Shown piece by piece: positions 9,158 through 18,174 of a DNA stretch of 64,000 bases. Source of the stretch: a bacterium (lineage in GTDB: Bacteria > JAMCPX01); assembly GCA_021787665.1 (NCBI GenBank), contig JAJYLN010000001.1:1-64000 (forward strand), written 5' to 3'. Within the stretch, counting starts at the first letter, position 1. Each line of letters starts with the position of its first letter. A program made the translations under genes and the position numbers. The notes beneath the pieces were generated by a model. The model was not told where the DNA came from. It saw only the letters and a list, made by a program, of their open reading frames with translations, and ran no database searches.

Positions 9158-10456
9158 TCAGACCGTACCGCCGGTAATCTTTTCGTAGCACCCGATACTC
9201 GACTCGTGGGCTATGTCCCCGCCGGCGCCGGCCGCTGCCGTCGTATCTCCCACGAGGTAGAGGTTGTCGATCCCGTCTATCACATAGCCCAGTCTCTTCT
9301 CCTGTAACTGGTTTATGTTCAACTCAACGCCGTCTACCGTGTCCATGTACAGCACGCGCTTGAACAGCGTGTCCCCCTTGAGCGCCGGGAACACGCGCTC
9401 CAATCTGCTCTCCAGTCTCTGCTGATAGCCGATCACCTTGTCCTTTTGTTTCATCTCCTCATTGTGGATCGGGCAGAACCACGTCAGGAGTGACTTCCCG
9501 GCCGGGGCCATAGACGGTGCTATGTTCGATACGACGCATCCGAAGCTGATCGGGTCTTCGAAGTATATGAGTCCGTCGATGCCGGAGACGCTGCCTTGTA
9601 CGGCATAGTCGACTGCTATACCGGACGTCGGCACGAGGCCAAGCGCAGACCTGAGCCTCTCGCTCTTCAAGGCACCGACATCGAGTAGATGTCCTATCTC
9701 CTGCGATGGGACATCGACGATCACGTTATTGGCGCGGATCGTTCCGCTCTTTGTCCTAACGCCGGTGGCCTTTCCACCCTCGATGACCACTTCGTCGACC
9801 CGCGTGCCCGTTGTTATTTCCCCGTTCTGCTTGATCGTATCGACCAGGGGGCCGATGATGTCGTTCTGCCACCCGTGCAGCGGATACTCGACAGAAACTC
9901 CTGTCTTCAGCACCGCATCGACGTTCTCCACGAAGGCCCTGGCCGACGCGATGGACGTCATGGAGCACACGAGCATGGAAGCGCTGACCAGCCTGAAATA
10001 CCGCTTCAACCCGCCCTCGATACCCTCGCCCTGCATCCAGTCCTCCACGGTGTACCGGTCGAGGCCGCGATAGCCGCCTGCCCTGAGCTTGACCATGACC
10101 TTCAGCGCCTTCAGCCGTTCGGAGAAGGTGAACAGCTTGCTCTTCAGGAAACCGGCAGGTCCCGTGGGGAACAGGATAAACCTGTCGTCCTTGTCAACAA
10201 GGTAAGCCGTTCCGGGTGACACGAATTCTATCGGCTTGCCGACATGCCGCAATACCCTGGCCACCGCGCTCTTTCTTCCGAACCGAACGAGGTGGATGCC
10301 GTTGTCCAGTATGAAGCCGTCCTTCGAATGGACGAACGACCTTCCGCCCACGCGCTCTGACTGCTCGAACAGCATAATACGATGGCCGTCGTGCGACAGC
10401 ATCGCACCGAGCTCGAGCCCTGCTATCCCGCCGCCGACAACTATAAAGTCATACAC
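9158..10456 (-). CDS. FAD-dependent amine-oxidase/phytoene-desaturase-like oxidoreductase
   Basis: Flavoprotein of 432 residues. The N-terminal dinucleotide-binding motif is VVGGGIAGLELGAML (about residues 6-20), followed by the acidic strand end LFEQSERVGGRS. The C-terminal FAD signature is YLVGDTTAAAGAGGD (about 405-420). This pattern fits the NAD(P)-binding Rossmann / phytoene desaturase / protoporphyrinogen oxidase superfamily, but no substrate-specific element is recognisable. It lies 30 nt after the CorC-type gene and 23 nt before the phosphoesterase gene, so it is probably cotranscribed with both. A role in tetrapyrrole or isoprenoid metabolism is possible but unsupported by neighbours. 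Confidence 0.8.
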   Translation of the reverse strand: MYDFIVVGGGIAGLELGAMLSHDGHRIMLFEQSERVGGRSFVHSKDGFILDNGIHLVRFGRKSAVARVLRHVGKPIEFVSPGTAYLVDKDDRFILFPTGPAGFLKSKLFTFSERLKALKVMVKLRAGGYRGLDRYTVEDWMQGEGIEGGLKRYFRLVSASMLVCSMTSIASARAFVENVDAVLKTGVSVEYPLHGWQNDIIGPLVDTIKQNGEITTGTRVDEVVIEGGKATGVRTKSGTIRANNVIVDVPSQEIGHLLDVGALKSERLRSALGLVPTSGIAVDYAVQGSVSGIDGLIYFEDPISFGCVVSNIAPSMAPAGKSLLTWFCPIHNEEMKQKDKVIGYQQRLESRLERVFPALKGDTLFKRVLYMDTVDGVELNINQLQEKRLGYVIDGIDNLYLVGDTTAAAGAGGDIAHESSIGCYEKITGGTV

Positions 10457-10486
10457 GATCCCTCCTCTCCTCCTGCGCCTCGGGGA

Positions 10487-11812
10487 CTACTCCCTGTCCG
10501 CTGCCTCAAGGGCCCTCTCGCCCTTCTTGGTAATCCTCAGCTTCTCCAGCCGCCTGCCCTTCGTCTTCATGATGAATACCTTTACCTGCTCGTCCTCGTA
10601 GACCTCACCGATGGACGGATAATGTCCCATGCCCCCGGTAACAAACCCGCCGATCGTGCTGACCTTCGAGTCATCCAGGCTCACGCCGAGTGCCTCGTTG
10701 ACGTCGGCTATATTCACGTTCCCGAGCACGACGATGCCCTCCGGCACACGCTGTATAGGCTCCTCTTCCTGCTGGTCATACTCGTCCCGTATCTCGCCAA
10801 CTATCTCTTCGAGTATGTCCTCCATGGTGACGATGCCGGAGACCCCCCCGTACTCGTCGGAGACGACCGCCAAATGGCTGTCCTTCTTCCTGAACTCCTT
10901 GATGGCGTCATCGAGCCTCATGGTATCCGGTATAAAGTGGGCTATCCTCATGATGTTCGGGATCTGTTTGCCCTTGGTTCGTGCATCGATAAGGTCCTTG
11001 ATGTGCACAATACCTACGACGTGATCCATGTCCCTCTCGTACACGGGCATCCTCGAGTAGCCGGACTCTATCATCTTGTCCAGCGCATCGCCCACAGGGG
11101 TTTCCTTCTCGATCGCCGCGACATCGACCCGGGGCGTCATGATCTCCTTGATCATGGTGTTGCTGAACTCCAGCACGGAGTAGATCAGCTTCCTCTCGTC
11201 CGGCTCGACGACGCCCTTCTTCGTACCCTCGTCTATGATAGCCCGTATCTCGTCCTCAGTAACGATGGACAATTCACCGCTGAGATTGATGCGGAAAAGC
11301 CTCCCCACCAACTGCACCGATATGATGAGAAGCCTGACGAGCGGGTAAAGCGCCTTCAGGGTCAGGTTTATCACCGGAGCAGTTACCGCGGCGATCCTCT
11401 CCGGGTACTCGACGGCCAGAGCCTTCGGAAAGAGCTCGCCGAGAATCAGGAACAGGTACGACAAGATCATCGTTACCAGCAATATGGAGATTATCTGCCA
11501 GTGGTACACGCTGAAGAACCCCAGATGGGAGAACAGATACCTCGAAAGGGGCTCCGCGTACCATTGCGCCGCGATTGCGGACGACAGAAACCCCACGATC
11601 GTGACCATGATCTGGATGGTCGAAAACAGGCTTCTGGTGTCCTTTAGCAGAGCGGAGACACTGTCCCAAACCCGGTTCTTTCCCTTCTCCTTCTTGAGGC
11701 CCCTGGCACGTACCGTAATTATCGCTATCTCTGCGGCGGCAAAAAAGGCGTTTACGAAGATCAGCAGGGCAAGAAAGATCAGTCTCGACATGATAGAGCC
11801 GGAAAACCCCAT
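10487..11812 (-). CDS. CNNM/CorC-HlyC family membrane protein with CBS domains
   Basis: Inner-membrane protein of 441 residues. An N-terminal CNNM (DUF21) region contains hydrophobic helices and the conserved GELFPKALA segment (residues about 8-190). A pair of CBS domains follows (about 215-340; MTPRVDV, YSRMPVYE, VVSDEYGGVSGIVTMEDILEEIVG), then a CorC_HlyC C-terminal domain (GFVTGGMGHYPSIGE). Family members are linked to divalent-cation export and resistance (CorB/CorC, often labelled hemolysin C), and adenine nucleotide binding by the CBS pair is expected. It sits 39 nt after the mutase gene, in the same minus-strand run. Confidence 0.9.
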   Translation of the reverse strand: MGFSGSIMSRLIFLALLIFVNAFFAAAEIAIITVRARGLKKEKGKNRVWDSVSALLKDTRSLFSTIQIMVTIVGFLSSAIAAQWYAEPLSRYLFSHLGFFSVYHWQIISILLVTMILSYLFLILGELFPKALAVEYPERIAAVTAPVINLTLKALYPLVRLLIISVQLVGRLFRINLSGELSIVTEDEIRAIIDEGTKKGVVEPDERKLIYSVLEFSNTMIKEIMTPRVDVAAIEKETPVGDALDKMIESGYSRMPVYERDMDHVVGIVHIKDLIDARTKGKQIPNIMRIAHFIPDTMRLDDAIKEFRKKDSHLAVVSDEYGGVSGIVTMEDILEEIVGEIRDEYDQQEEEPIQRVPEGIVVLGNVNIADVNEALGVSLDDSKVSTIGGFVTGGMGHYPSIGEVYEDEQVKVFIMKTKGRRLEKLRITKKGERALEAADRE

Positions 11813-11851
11813 GGTCTTATCTTAACCGATACAGGCACTTTGTCAACATAC

Positions 11852-13486
11852 CTAAAATAGCGCCGGATCCCGGTACTCGCCGAATATGCCTCTCATGACG
11901 TCCATGATCTCCCCGATGGACGCGTACGCTTTTACCGCCTCGATCACGGGCGGCACAAGGTTGTCCTTGCCCCGTGCGGCAGCATCCACCCCGTCCAACG
12001 CCGCCCTGACGCTGCCGTTGTCGCGCTCTCTCTTTATGGTCCTGGTCTTCTCCGCCTGCCTCTGCTCGACCTCCGGCGAGATGACCAGCGTGGGTATGGT
12101 GCCCTTCTCCTCCATCGTATAACGGTTTACCCCGACGATGACCTTCTGTGCGCTCTCCACCTGTCTCTGGAACCGGTAAGCCGCGTCCGCTATTTCCATC
12201 TGAGGATAGCCTTTTTCTATGGCGGGTATAATGCCGCCCATCCGATCGATCCTGTCTATATACGCCCATGCGTCCTTCTCCATCTCGTCCGTAAGAACCT
12301 CGATAAAGTACGAGCCTCCGAGCGGGTCGATGACATGAGCGACCCCGCTCTCCTCAGCGATGATCTGCTGGGTACGTAGCGCAACGGTAGCGGCCTGCTC
12401 GGTGGGCAGCGCGAGTGTCTCGTCCATCGAGTTCGTGTGGAGCGATTGGGTCCCTCCCAGAACCGCCGCAAGGGCCTGCATGGTGACCCTGACGACATTG
12501 TTCATGGGCTGCTGTGCCACGAGGCTGCAGCCCGCTGTCTGCGTATGGAACCTCAGTCTCAGGGACTCCTCCTTCCGTGCATGGAACCGCTCCTTCATGA
12601 TCCGGGCCCACAGCCTTCTCGATGCCCTGAATTTCGCTATTTCCTCGAAGAAGTCGTTGTGTGCATCGAAGAAGAACGAGAGCCTCGGAGCAAACACGTC
12701 CACATCCAGCCCTCGCTCCATGCCGGCCTTCACGTACTCGATCCCGTCGGCGAGCGTGAAGGCGAGCTCCTGAACCGCGGTGGAGCCGGCTTCCCTTATA
12801 TGGTACCCGCTGATGCTTATCGTGTTCCATCGGGGCACATGCTTTGCGCAATACTCGAATATGTCCGTAATGATGCGCATGGACGGCTTGGGCGGGTATA
12901 TCCACGACTTCTGGGCAATGTATTCCTTGAGGATATCGTTCTGGATCGTGCCGCTGATCACGTCCTGGCCCACGCCCTGCTTCTCTGCTACCGCAATGTA
13001 CATCGCGAGCAGGACTATCGCGGGCGCATTGATGGTCATGGACGTCGTTATCTGATCGAGCGGTATGCCGTCGAAGAGCGTCTCCATATCTTTCAGGGTA
13101 TCTATCGCAACGCCGCACTTGCCGACCTCGCCAGCAGCCCTCGGATGGTCAGAATCGTATCCCATGAGGGTAGGCATGTGGAACGCAACGGAGAGTCCGG
13201 TCTGCCCGTGGGCGAGCAAGTACTTGTAGCGGAGGTTCGTCTCCTCGGCGGTACCGAACCCTGAGAACTGGCGCATGGTCCAGAGCCTGCCCCGGTACAT
13301 CGTCTCATAGACGCCGCGGGTGAAGGGGTATTCCCCGGGCATGCCGAGCCTACTATCGTAGTCGAATCCCTCGATGTCCCTGGGCGTGTAGACGGGCTCG
13401 ACCTCCCGATCGGATATCGTGGAATACCGCTTGAGCCTCGTACCCGCAAATCTTGTCTTGTCGGCCGTACTATTTTTCGATGCCAT
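11852..13486 (-). CDS. Acyl-CoA mutase large subunit (methylmalonyl-CoA mutase family)
   Basis: Adenosylcobalamin-dependent carbon-skeleton mutase, catalytic TIM-barrel subunit (544 residues). It lacks the C-terminal B12-binding domain, so a separate small subunit encoded elsewhere is required. Motifs [33 protein letters not shown] and [14 protein letters not shown] are clear. Residue 74, in [13 protein letters not shown], is Phe. Classic methylmalonyl-CoA mutase has Tyr at the aligned position (TIRQYAGF), and isobutyryl-CoA mutase has Phe. The substrate (methylmalonyl-, isobutyryl- or another branched acyl-CoA) is therefore open. The start overlaps the end of cobO by 17 nt, coupling the enzyme to its cofactor-making partner. 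Confidence 0.9.
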   Translation of the reverse strand: MASKNSTADKTRFAGTRLKRYSTISDREVEPVYTPRDIEGFDYDSRLGMPGEYPFTRGVYETMYRGRLWTMRQFSGFGTAEETNLRYKYLLAHGQTGLSVAFHMPTLMGYDSDHPRAAGEVGKCGVAIDTLKDMETLFDGIPLDQITTSMTINAPAIVLLAMYIAVAEKQGVGQDVISGTIQNDILKEYIAQKSWIYPPKPSMRIITDIFEYCAKHVPRWNTISISGYHIREAGSTAVQELAFTLADGIEYVKAGMERGLDVDVFAPRLSFFFDAHNDFFEEIAKFRASRRLWARIMKERFHARKEESLRLRFHTQTAGCSLVAQQPMNNVVRVTMQALAAVLGGTQSLHTNSMDETLALPTEQAATVALRTQQIIAEESGVAHVIDPLGGSYFIEVLTDEMEKDAWAYIDRIDRMGGIIPAIEKGYPQMEIADAAYRFQRQVESAQKVIVGVNRYTMEEKGTIPTLVISPEVEQRQAEKTRTIKRERDNGSVRAALDGVDAAARGKDNLVPPVIEAVKAYASIGEIMDVMRGIFGEYRDPALF

Positions 13487-13997
13487 CTCTTGCCTGCACT
13501 CCTTTACTATAATAGTGTTTGATCTCCCTCATTTCAGTAACGAGGTCGGCCAGTTCCAGGATCTCTTTCTTCGCATACCTGCCCGTTATAATCAGCTCGG
13601 TGCACTCGGGCTTCCGACGCACCAGCCCGACCGCTTCCTCCACCGTAATAAGGCCGAAATCCACAGCCACGTTGAGCTCATCGAGCACCACGATATCGTA
13701 CGCGTCCCCGGAGAAAGCCTCATCCGCCGCTGCGATTCCCTGGTGCGCCATCCGTATGTCTTCAGCCGAGGGACTGCCCCTCTTTATGAAATGAGGACCC
13801 CCGGCCTGAACGATCTTCAGGTAGGGATCGAGCAACTTCTGCGCCTTCAGTTCCCCATAATCTATCTTGCCCTTCATGAACTGTATCACGATGGTCTTGT
13901 ACCCGTGCCCGGCTGCCCTCAGTGCGAGGCCCAGCGATGCGGTAGTCTTGCCCTTGCCGTCGCCCGTATATACCTGGATCAGTCCACGTCCCTGCAT
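13470..13997 (-). CDS. cobO: ATP:corrinoid adenosyltransferase (CobO/BtuR type)
   Basis: Transfers the adenosyl group of ATP to cob(I)alamin, making the adenosylcobalamin needed by the mutase encoded immediately downstream. The product has 175 residues. The P-loop GDGKGKTT is at 12-19, and VLDELNVAV (about residues 90-100) and the IITGR segment match the CobA/CobO family. The mutase gene starts within its last codons (17-nt overlap), a strong sign of translational coupling. A compact hairpin separates it from pepA upstream. Confidence 0.95.
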   Translation of the reverse strand: MQGRGLIQVYTGDGKGKTTASLGLALRAAGHGYKTIVIQFMKGKIDYGELKAQKLLDPYLKIVQAGGPHFIKRGSPSAEDIRMAHQGIAAADEAFSGDAYDIVVLDELNVAVDFGLITVEEAVGLVRRKPECTELIITGRYAKKEILELADLVTEMREIKHYYSKGVQARDGIEK

Positions 13998-14024
13998 AGG
14001 TGTTTCTGAAGAACCTGCGTTACC

Positions 14025-14041
14025 CCTCTTCGAGGAAGAGG
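14025..14041 (-). other. Short hairpin between pepA and cobO
   Basis: CCTCTTC / GAAGAGG with a 3-nt loop, directly after the pepA stop codon. It has no T-run, so it is more likely an attenuating or mRNA-stabilising hairpin than a terminator. Confidence 0.35.
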
Positions 14042-15517
14042 TCAGCGGCGCAGCCCCTCGAAGAACTCTGTCAGGAGCCTGACCCCGGCGCCGGTAGCGC
14101 CCTTCCTGAAATAAGGCTTCGGCTTGTCGAGGTAGGCCGTGCCGGCAATATCGATGTGCGCCCAGGTTGCGTCATGGACGAACTCCTTTAGAAATATGCC
14201 GCCCTGGATCGTACCGGCCCAGCGGGATCCTGCGTTCTTTATGTCTGCGACATCGCTCTTCAGCAAGTCCTTATACTCGTCCCACAGGGGCAGCCTCCAT
14301 AGCCGGTCGCCGCTGTCCTCGCCCGCATCGATCAGCGCGCCCACGAGGCCGTCGTCCGTACCCATGATACCGCTCGCCTCGCTTCCGAGTGCCACCACGC
14401 ACGCGCCTGTCAACGTAGCGAGGTCGATCACTGCCTCCGGCGTATAGGTGCTGACCGCATAGGCAAGCGCGTCTGCGAGGATCATTCTCCCCTCGGCATC
14501 GGTCGAAATGATCTCCACTGTCTTGCCGGACAGTGTCCTGACGACGTCGCCGGGCTTCTGCGCCCTGCCCCCGGGCATATTTTCGGTCAGGGGCATGATG
14601 CCCACGATATTCACGGGCATGCCGAGCCGGGCCGCAAGAATCGTCGTCATCGCGACCGCCGCAGCGCCGGCCATGTCGAACTTCATGTCCTCCATGCCGC
14701 TGCTCGGCTTTATGGATATGCCGCCGCTGTCGAATGTGATCCCCTTGCCAACGATAGCGTACTTCCCGGGCCCCTTCGCACCGCTGTACTCGAGCACGAG
14801 GACCTTCGGCGGCTCATGGCTGCCGCGTGCGACCCCGAGGAATGCGCCCCAGCCCATCCTCTCCAGCACCGTCTTCTCGAGGACTCTGACCTTCAGGCCC
14901 TCCTTCCTTGCCCTGGCACTCACCGTATCGGTGAATATGGACGGCGTCATCATGTTGCTCGGCGCATCCGCGAGCCGGCGCGCCTCGTTGGTTGCCTCTG
15001 CGATGAGCCGTGCACGATCGATGAGCCCCTGCGGTACCCTGGCGCCGCCAGGGCAGTATACCCAGAGCGAGTCGTCGTTGCCGCCGAACCCGTCCCGCGG
15101 GCCGTCACGATCGGACGTCTTGAGCTCGTTATAGTTATAGATGCCGAGCACCGCCCCCTGAACCAGTGCGCCGACCGCCCTGTCTACGGTGACACCGGGC
15201 GTAGCGGGCATCAGTATGGCGACGTCCCTGGCAGACACGGCATCTGCCTCCTTTGCAGCATGGGCACCGAAACTCCTGAACGACTCCTGCGTCAGCTTTT
15301 TCGCTTCACCGAGCTTTATGAACGAGTACCATGTCCCCTGCTCGCTTAAGAACCTGACTGTCCCGTTCCTCGCCTCCTTGAGTTGTGGTCCGATTTTTTT
15401 TACCATGGCGTGGTCCAGGACCTTTTCCAGGGCCCGGACATCGTCCTTGAAATACCCATACACCCTGAGGCTTGCCCTAATCGTCGTATCGTCACCCGTG
15501 CCTGAAAGTACCTTCAT
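14042..15517 (-). CDS. pepA: Leucyl aminopeptidase (M17, PepA family)
   Basis: Cytoplasmic two-metal M17 aminopeptidase removing N-terminal residues from peptides. The product has 491 residues, normal for the family. The first metal-binding segment is VGKGITFDSGGISIKP, with the catalytic and metal-binding Lys and Asp. The family signature reads STDAEGRMILADALAY (about residue 337; the usual form is NTDAEGR, so the first Asn is Ser here). The N-terminal macro-like domain precedes it. It starts 27 nt after the LSm-like gene and precedes cobO by 44 nt, so the three are probably cotranscribed from the palindrome-containing promoter upstream. Confidence 0.95.
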   Translation of the reverse strand: MKVLSGTGDDTTIRASLRVYGYFKDDVRALEKVLDHAMVKKIGPQLKEARNGTVRFLSEQGTWYSFIKLGEAKKLTQESFRSFGAHAAKEADAVSARDVAILMPATPGVTVDRAVGALVQGAVLGIYNYNELKTSDRDGPRDGFGGNDDSLWVYCPGGARVPQGLIDRARLIAEATNEARRLADAPSNMMTPSIFTDTVSARARKEGLKVRVLEKTVLERMGWGAFLGVARGSHEPPKVLVLEYSGAKGPGKYAIVGKGITFDSGGISIKPSSGMEDMKFDMAGAAAVAMTTILAARLGMPVNIVGIMPLTENMPGGRAQKPGDVVRTLSGKTVEIISTDAEGRMILADALAYAVSTYTPEAVIDLATLTGACVVALGSEASGIMGTDDGLVGALIDAGEDSGDRLWRLPLWDEYKDLLKSDVADIKNAGSRWAGTIQGGIFLKEFVHDATWAHIDIAGTAYLDKPKPYFRKGATGAGVRLLTEFFEGLRR

Positions 15518-15544
15518 GTACCGTTGTCCTCCTTTCCTGTTGAC

Positions 15545-15766
15545 CTATCCGTTCTTATAAAACGACGGATCAACATATCTCTTTTCGAATGACTGCGTGC
15601 CGGTCCCCTCGATCCTGCTGATGGACGACATCATGATCTCGAGCCAGCCGGAAGCTGTGAGTAGACTCACCGCCCTATCGGAAGCATCCTTCAACACGCC
15701 GCGGTATACGATACCGTTCGCCGTCACCTCCACGTCTTTTCCTATGAGTTCTCTCAATGGTTTCAT
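15545..15766 (-). CDS. Small LSm-like hypothetical protein, 73 aa
   Basis: A short soluble protein with one Sm-fold-like segment: KDVEVTANGIVYRGVLKDAS, then a hydrophobic strand and WLEIMMSSISRI. The glycine and beta-strand spacing resembles the LSm/Hfq-like folds found in small conserved proteins of deltaproteobacteria and Nitrospirota. Neither RNA binding nor any other role can be shown from sequence. It has a good ribosome site (AGGAG, 4 nt from the ATG). It is the first gene of the run leading to pepA, and its promoter spacer holds a perfect 18-bp palindrome. Confidence 0.7.
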   Translation of the reverse strand: MKPLRELIGKDVEVTANGIVYRGVLKDASDRAVSLLTASGWLEIMMSSISRIEGTGTQSFEKRYVDPSFYKNG

Positions 15767-15784
15767 ACGCTCCTGACCCGTGAC

Positions 15785-15813
15785 ATTATCATGAATATAT
15801 TCATGAAAAGCAA
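15785..15813 (-). promoter_or_regulatory. Promoter with palindromic operator in the spacer
   Basis: Minus-strand TTGCTT (-35) and GATAAT (-10) are separated by exactly 17 bp. TCATGAATATATTCATGA (15789-15806), an 18-bp perfect palindrome, fills the spacer and enters the -10 box. A dimeric regulator bound here would block or twist the promoter. It drives the LSm-like/pepA/cobO/mutase run. Confidence 0.6.
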
Positions 15814-15881
15814 GCTATTGATACGGGAACTGCGCTGACACGATCGGAAGCGCTGACCTTGCGACCGGAGAAGATTTGTCT

Positions 15882-16823
15882 TTATTTTGATCCCGCGAAG
15901 TAGTCGACCGTTTTCCTTAATCCCTCATCGAAGCCTACCAGCACCCGGTAGCCGAGATACTGCTGTGCGCCTGCGATGTCCGCATGGGAATACCTCACGT
16001 CGCCCCGCTTCGGGGGCAGGTACTGCTGGTTCGCCTTCTTCTCCATGATCCCTTCGAGCTTGCGCAGCAGCTCGTTCAGGGAAAATCTCCCTCCGCATGC
16101 CACGTTGAAAAGCATGCCGTTGACACCTCTGCTGTAGCACGCACTGATGTTCGCCTGTATGACGTTCTCGATATAGGTGAAGTCCCTGGACTGCTCCCCG
16201 TCACCGTTCACCAGGGGACTCTCCCCCCTGAGCATCGCGGTGATGAACCTCGGTATAACCGCGGCGTACGTCGCATGGGGGTCCTGCCGTGGTCCGAAGA
16301 TATTGAAGTACCTCAGGCTCACCGTCTCCAGGCCGTAGGCGCCGGAAAAGACCTTGCAGTAATGCTCTCCGGCAAGCTTGCTCACCGCGTAGGGCGACAG
16401 GGGCGACGGGATCATGTCCTCCTTCTTGGGCAGCACCGGCGTATCGCCGTACGCTGACGAACTCGCCGCATAGACGACCCTCTTTATCCGGGCCTCCCGG
16501 GATGCGACCAGCACGTTGAGCGTTCCGCCCACATTGACCTCGTTCGAAGTCAGGGGGTCGTCCAGGGACCTCGGTACCGAAGGGATGGCGGCCTCGTGCA
16601 AAACGAAGTCTATGCCCTTGCATGCGCTCCTTACCACGTCGACATCCCTTATATCGCCTTCCACGAACTCGAAGTTTCCGGATTGTGCTGCCCTGCTGAG
16701 GTTTTCCTTCTTCCCGGTAAAGAAGTTATCCATCACCCTCACGAAATGACCTTCCTCGAGTAGTCGGTCCGCGATGTTCGATCCAATAAAGCCTGCGCCT
16801 CCGGTAATAAGGAACCTGTCCAT
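15882..16823 (-). CDS. NAD-dependent UDP-sugar 4-epimerase (WbpP/GalE-like)
   Basis: Extended short-chain dehydrogenase/reductase of 313 residues. The NAD motif is GGAGFIGSN (residues 8-16). The catalytic pair lies in SPYAVSK (Tyr near 145), preceded by the AASSSAYGD serine segment. The closest named activities are UDP-glucose or UDP-N-acetylglucosamine 4-epimerase. The directly upstream UDP-HexNAc dehydrogenase gene (7-nt gap) suggests the pair interconverts UDP-GlcNAc/GalNAc and their uronic acids for a surface polysaccharide. Last gene of the five-gene polysaccharide-precursor run. Confidence 0.88.
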   Translation of the reverse strand: MDRFLITGGAGFIGSNIADRLLEEGHFVRVMDNFFTGKKENLSRAAQSGNFEFVEGDIRDVDVVRSACKGIDFVLHEAAIPSVPRSLDDPLTSNEVNVGGTLNVLVASREARIKRVVYAASSSAYGDTPVLPKKEDMIPSPLSPYAVSKLAGEHYCKVFSGAYGLETVSLRYFNIFGPRQDPHATYAAVIPRFITAMLRGESPLVNGDGEQSRDFTYIENVIQANISACYSRGVNGMLFNVACGGRFSLNELLRKLEGIMEKKANQQYLPPKRGDVRYSHADIAGAQQYLGYRVLVGFDEGLRKTVDYFAGSK

Positions 16824-16830
16824 GGTCGCT

Positions 16831-18144
16831 CTACAGCCTTACTATCTTCCCGCTCTTGATGTTCTTCGTTGCATTCTTCGTATCGAAGACGCGCCTGGAG
16901 TGCCTCACGATCCACTCGTAACTGTACACGGCATGATCAGTCAGAATCAGGGTACAGTCCGATGACGCGAGGGCCTTCCTGCTCAGTTTTGTAGATTTTA
17001 TATGCAGACCATTCTCATTGATGGCAGCTATGTACGGGTCGTTATACAGCACCCTGCCTCCCCTGCGTAGTATCTCCTCGATAACTGTTATGGCGGAAGA
17101 CTCTCTCGAGTCGTTGACGTCCTTCTTGTAGGCGACACCCACGATGAAGATCCTGCTGTCCTTGATGCTCTTGACATCATTGTTCAGGATCTCGGCGAGA
17201 CGATTGACGACATAGTACGGCATCTCGTTGTTGATATCGGTCGCGAGCTCGATGAACCTCGCCCTGTAGTTGAATACCTTCATCCTCCATGTCAGGTACA
17301 CGGGGTCTATCGGTATGCAGTGTCCCCCTATACCGGGGCCGGGATAGAACGGGACATAGCCGTAGGGCTTCGTCTTCGCAGCGTCTATGACCTCCCAAAC
17401 GTCGATGCCGAGCTTGTTGCATATGATGGCCATCTCGTTCACCAGCCCGATGTTGATGCTTCTGAAGGTGTTCTCGAGGAGCTTTACCATCTCTGCGGTA
17501 TCCGACGATGACACCCGAATCACGTCCTTGACGATTTGCCTGAAGAGCAGTATGGCGAGGTCCCCGGAAAGCTCGGTCACCCCACCAACTACCTTGGGAA
17601 TATTGGCAAGCTTGTAAATCCTGTTGGCCGGGTCTATCCTCTCGGGCGAAAACGCCACAAAAAAGTCCCTGTCGATCACAAAGCCGCTGTCGGAAACGGT
17701 CGCTGCCACGTACTCCCTCGTCGTGCCGGGGTACGTGGTACTGGTCAGGACGAGGAGCTTCGGCTTCCGTATCTTCGCCTTGATGCTCCTGACCGCGGAC
17801 GTGATAAAGAAGAGGTCCGGGTCCCTCGACTTGCCCAGAGGGGTCGGGACACAGATATCGATGACATCTGCATCGTCGATGCCGTCGTACGAGCTCGTGT
17901 AGGATATCGCGCCGGAGCCGTTGATCTCCCTGAGCTCCTCGTGCCCTATGTCCATTATGTACGACTCTCCGCTGCGCAGTGCCTCAACCTTTTTCTCATT
18001 CGAGTCTATGCCGGTGACTCTGAAGCCGTTCCTCGCGAATTCCATTGCATACGGCAGACCTACATAGCCGAGCCCAACGATGGATATTCTCGCTTCTTTG
18101 TTCAGGATCCTGTTTCTTAAAAGATTAAAGTTCGGGTTTTTCAT
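16831..18144 (-). CDS. UDP-N-acetylhexosamine 6-dehydrogenase (WbpA/WecC type)
   Basis: NAD-dependent four-electron oxidation of a UDP-N-acetylhexosamine to the uronic acid. The product has 437 residues. The N-terminal Rossmann motif is VGLGYVGLPYA (about 23-33). The catalytic cysteine is in GPGIGGHCIPIDP (about residue 274). The C-terminal UDP-binding domain has FIVGVAYKKDVNDSRESSA. The KKDVNDSRES type is characteristic of the WbpA/TviB/WecC group rather than UDP-glucose dehydrogenase. Its neighbours are mannose-1-P guanylyltransferase (30 nt upstream) and the epimerase (7 nt downstream). Confidence 0.92.
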   Translation of the reverse strand: MKNPNFNLLRNRILNKEARISIVGLGYVGLPYAMEFARNGFRVTGIDSNEKKVEALRSGESYIMDIGHEELREINGSGAISYTSSYDGIDDADVIDICVPTPLGKSRDPDLFFITSAVRSIKAKIRKPKLLVLTSTTYPGTTREYVAATVSDSGFVIDRDFFVAFSPERIDPANRIYKLANIPKVVGGVTELSGDLAILLFRQIVKDVIRVSSSDTAEMVKLLENTFRSINIGLVNEMAIICNKLGIDVWEVIDAAKTKPYGYVPFYPGPGIGGHCIPIDPVYLTWRMKVFNYRARFIELATDINNEMPYYVVNRLAEILNNDVKSIKDSRIFIVGVAYKKDVNDSRESSAITVIEEILRRGGRVLYNDPYIAAINENGLHIKSTKLSRKALASSDCTLILTDHAVYSYEWIVRHSRRVFDTKNATKNIKSGKIVRL

Positions 18145-18174
18145 TATGGTCCGGCCGGCACGCTTGCGGAGCCG

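Noticed and set aside
10382-11647. 421-codon plus-strand frame opposite the CorC-type gene
   Set aside because: Antisense shadow of a well-conserved gene; no start signals and no recognisable domain.
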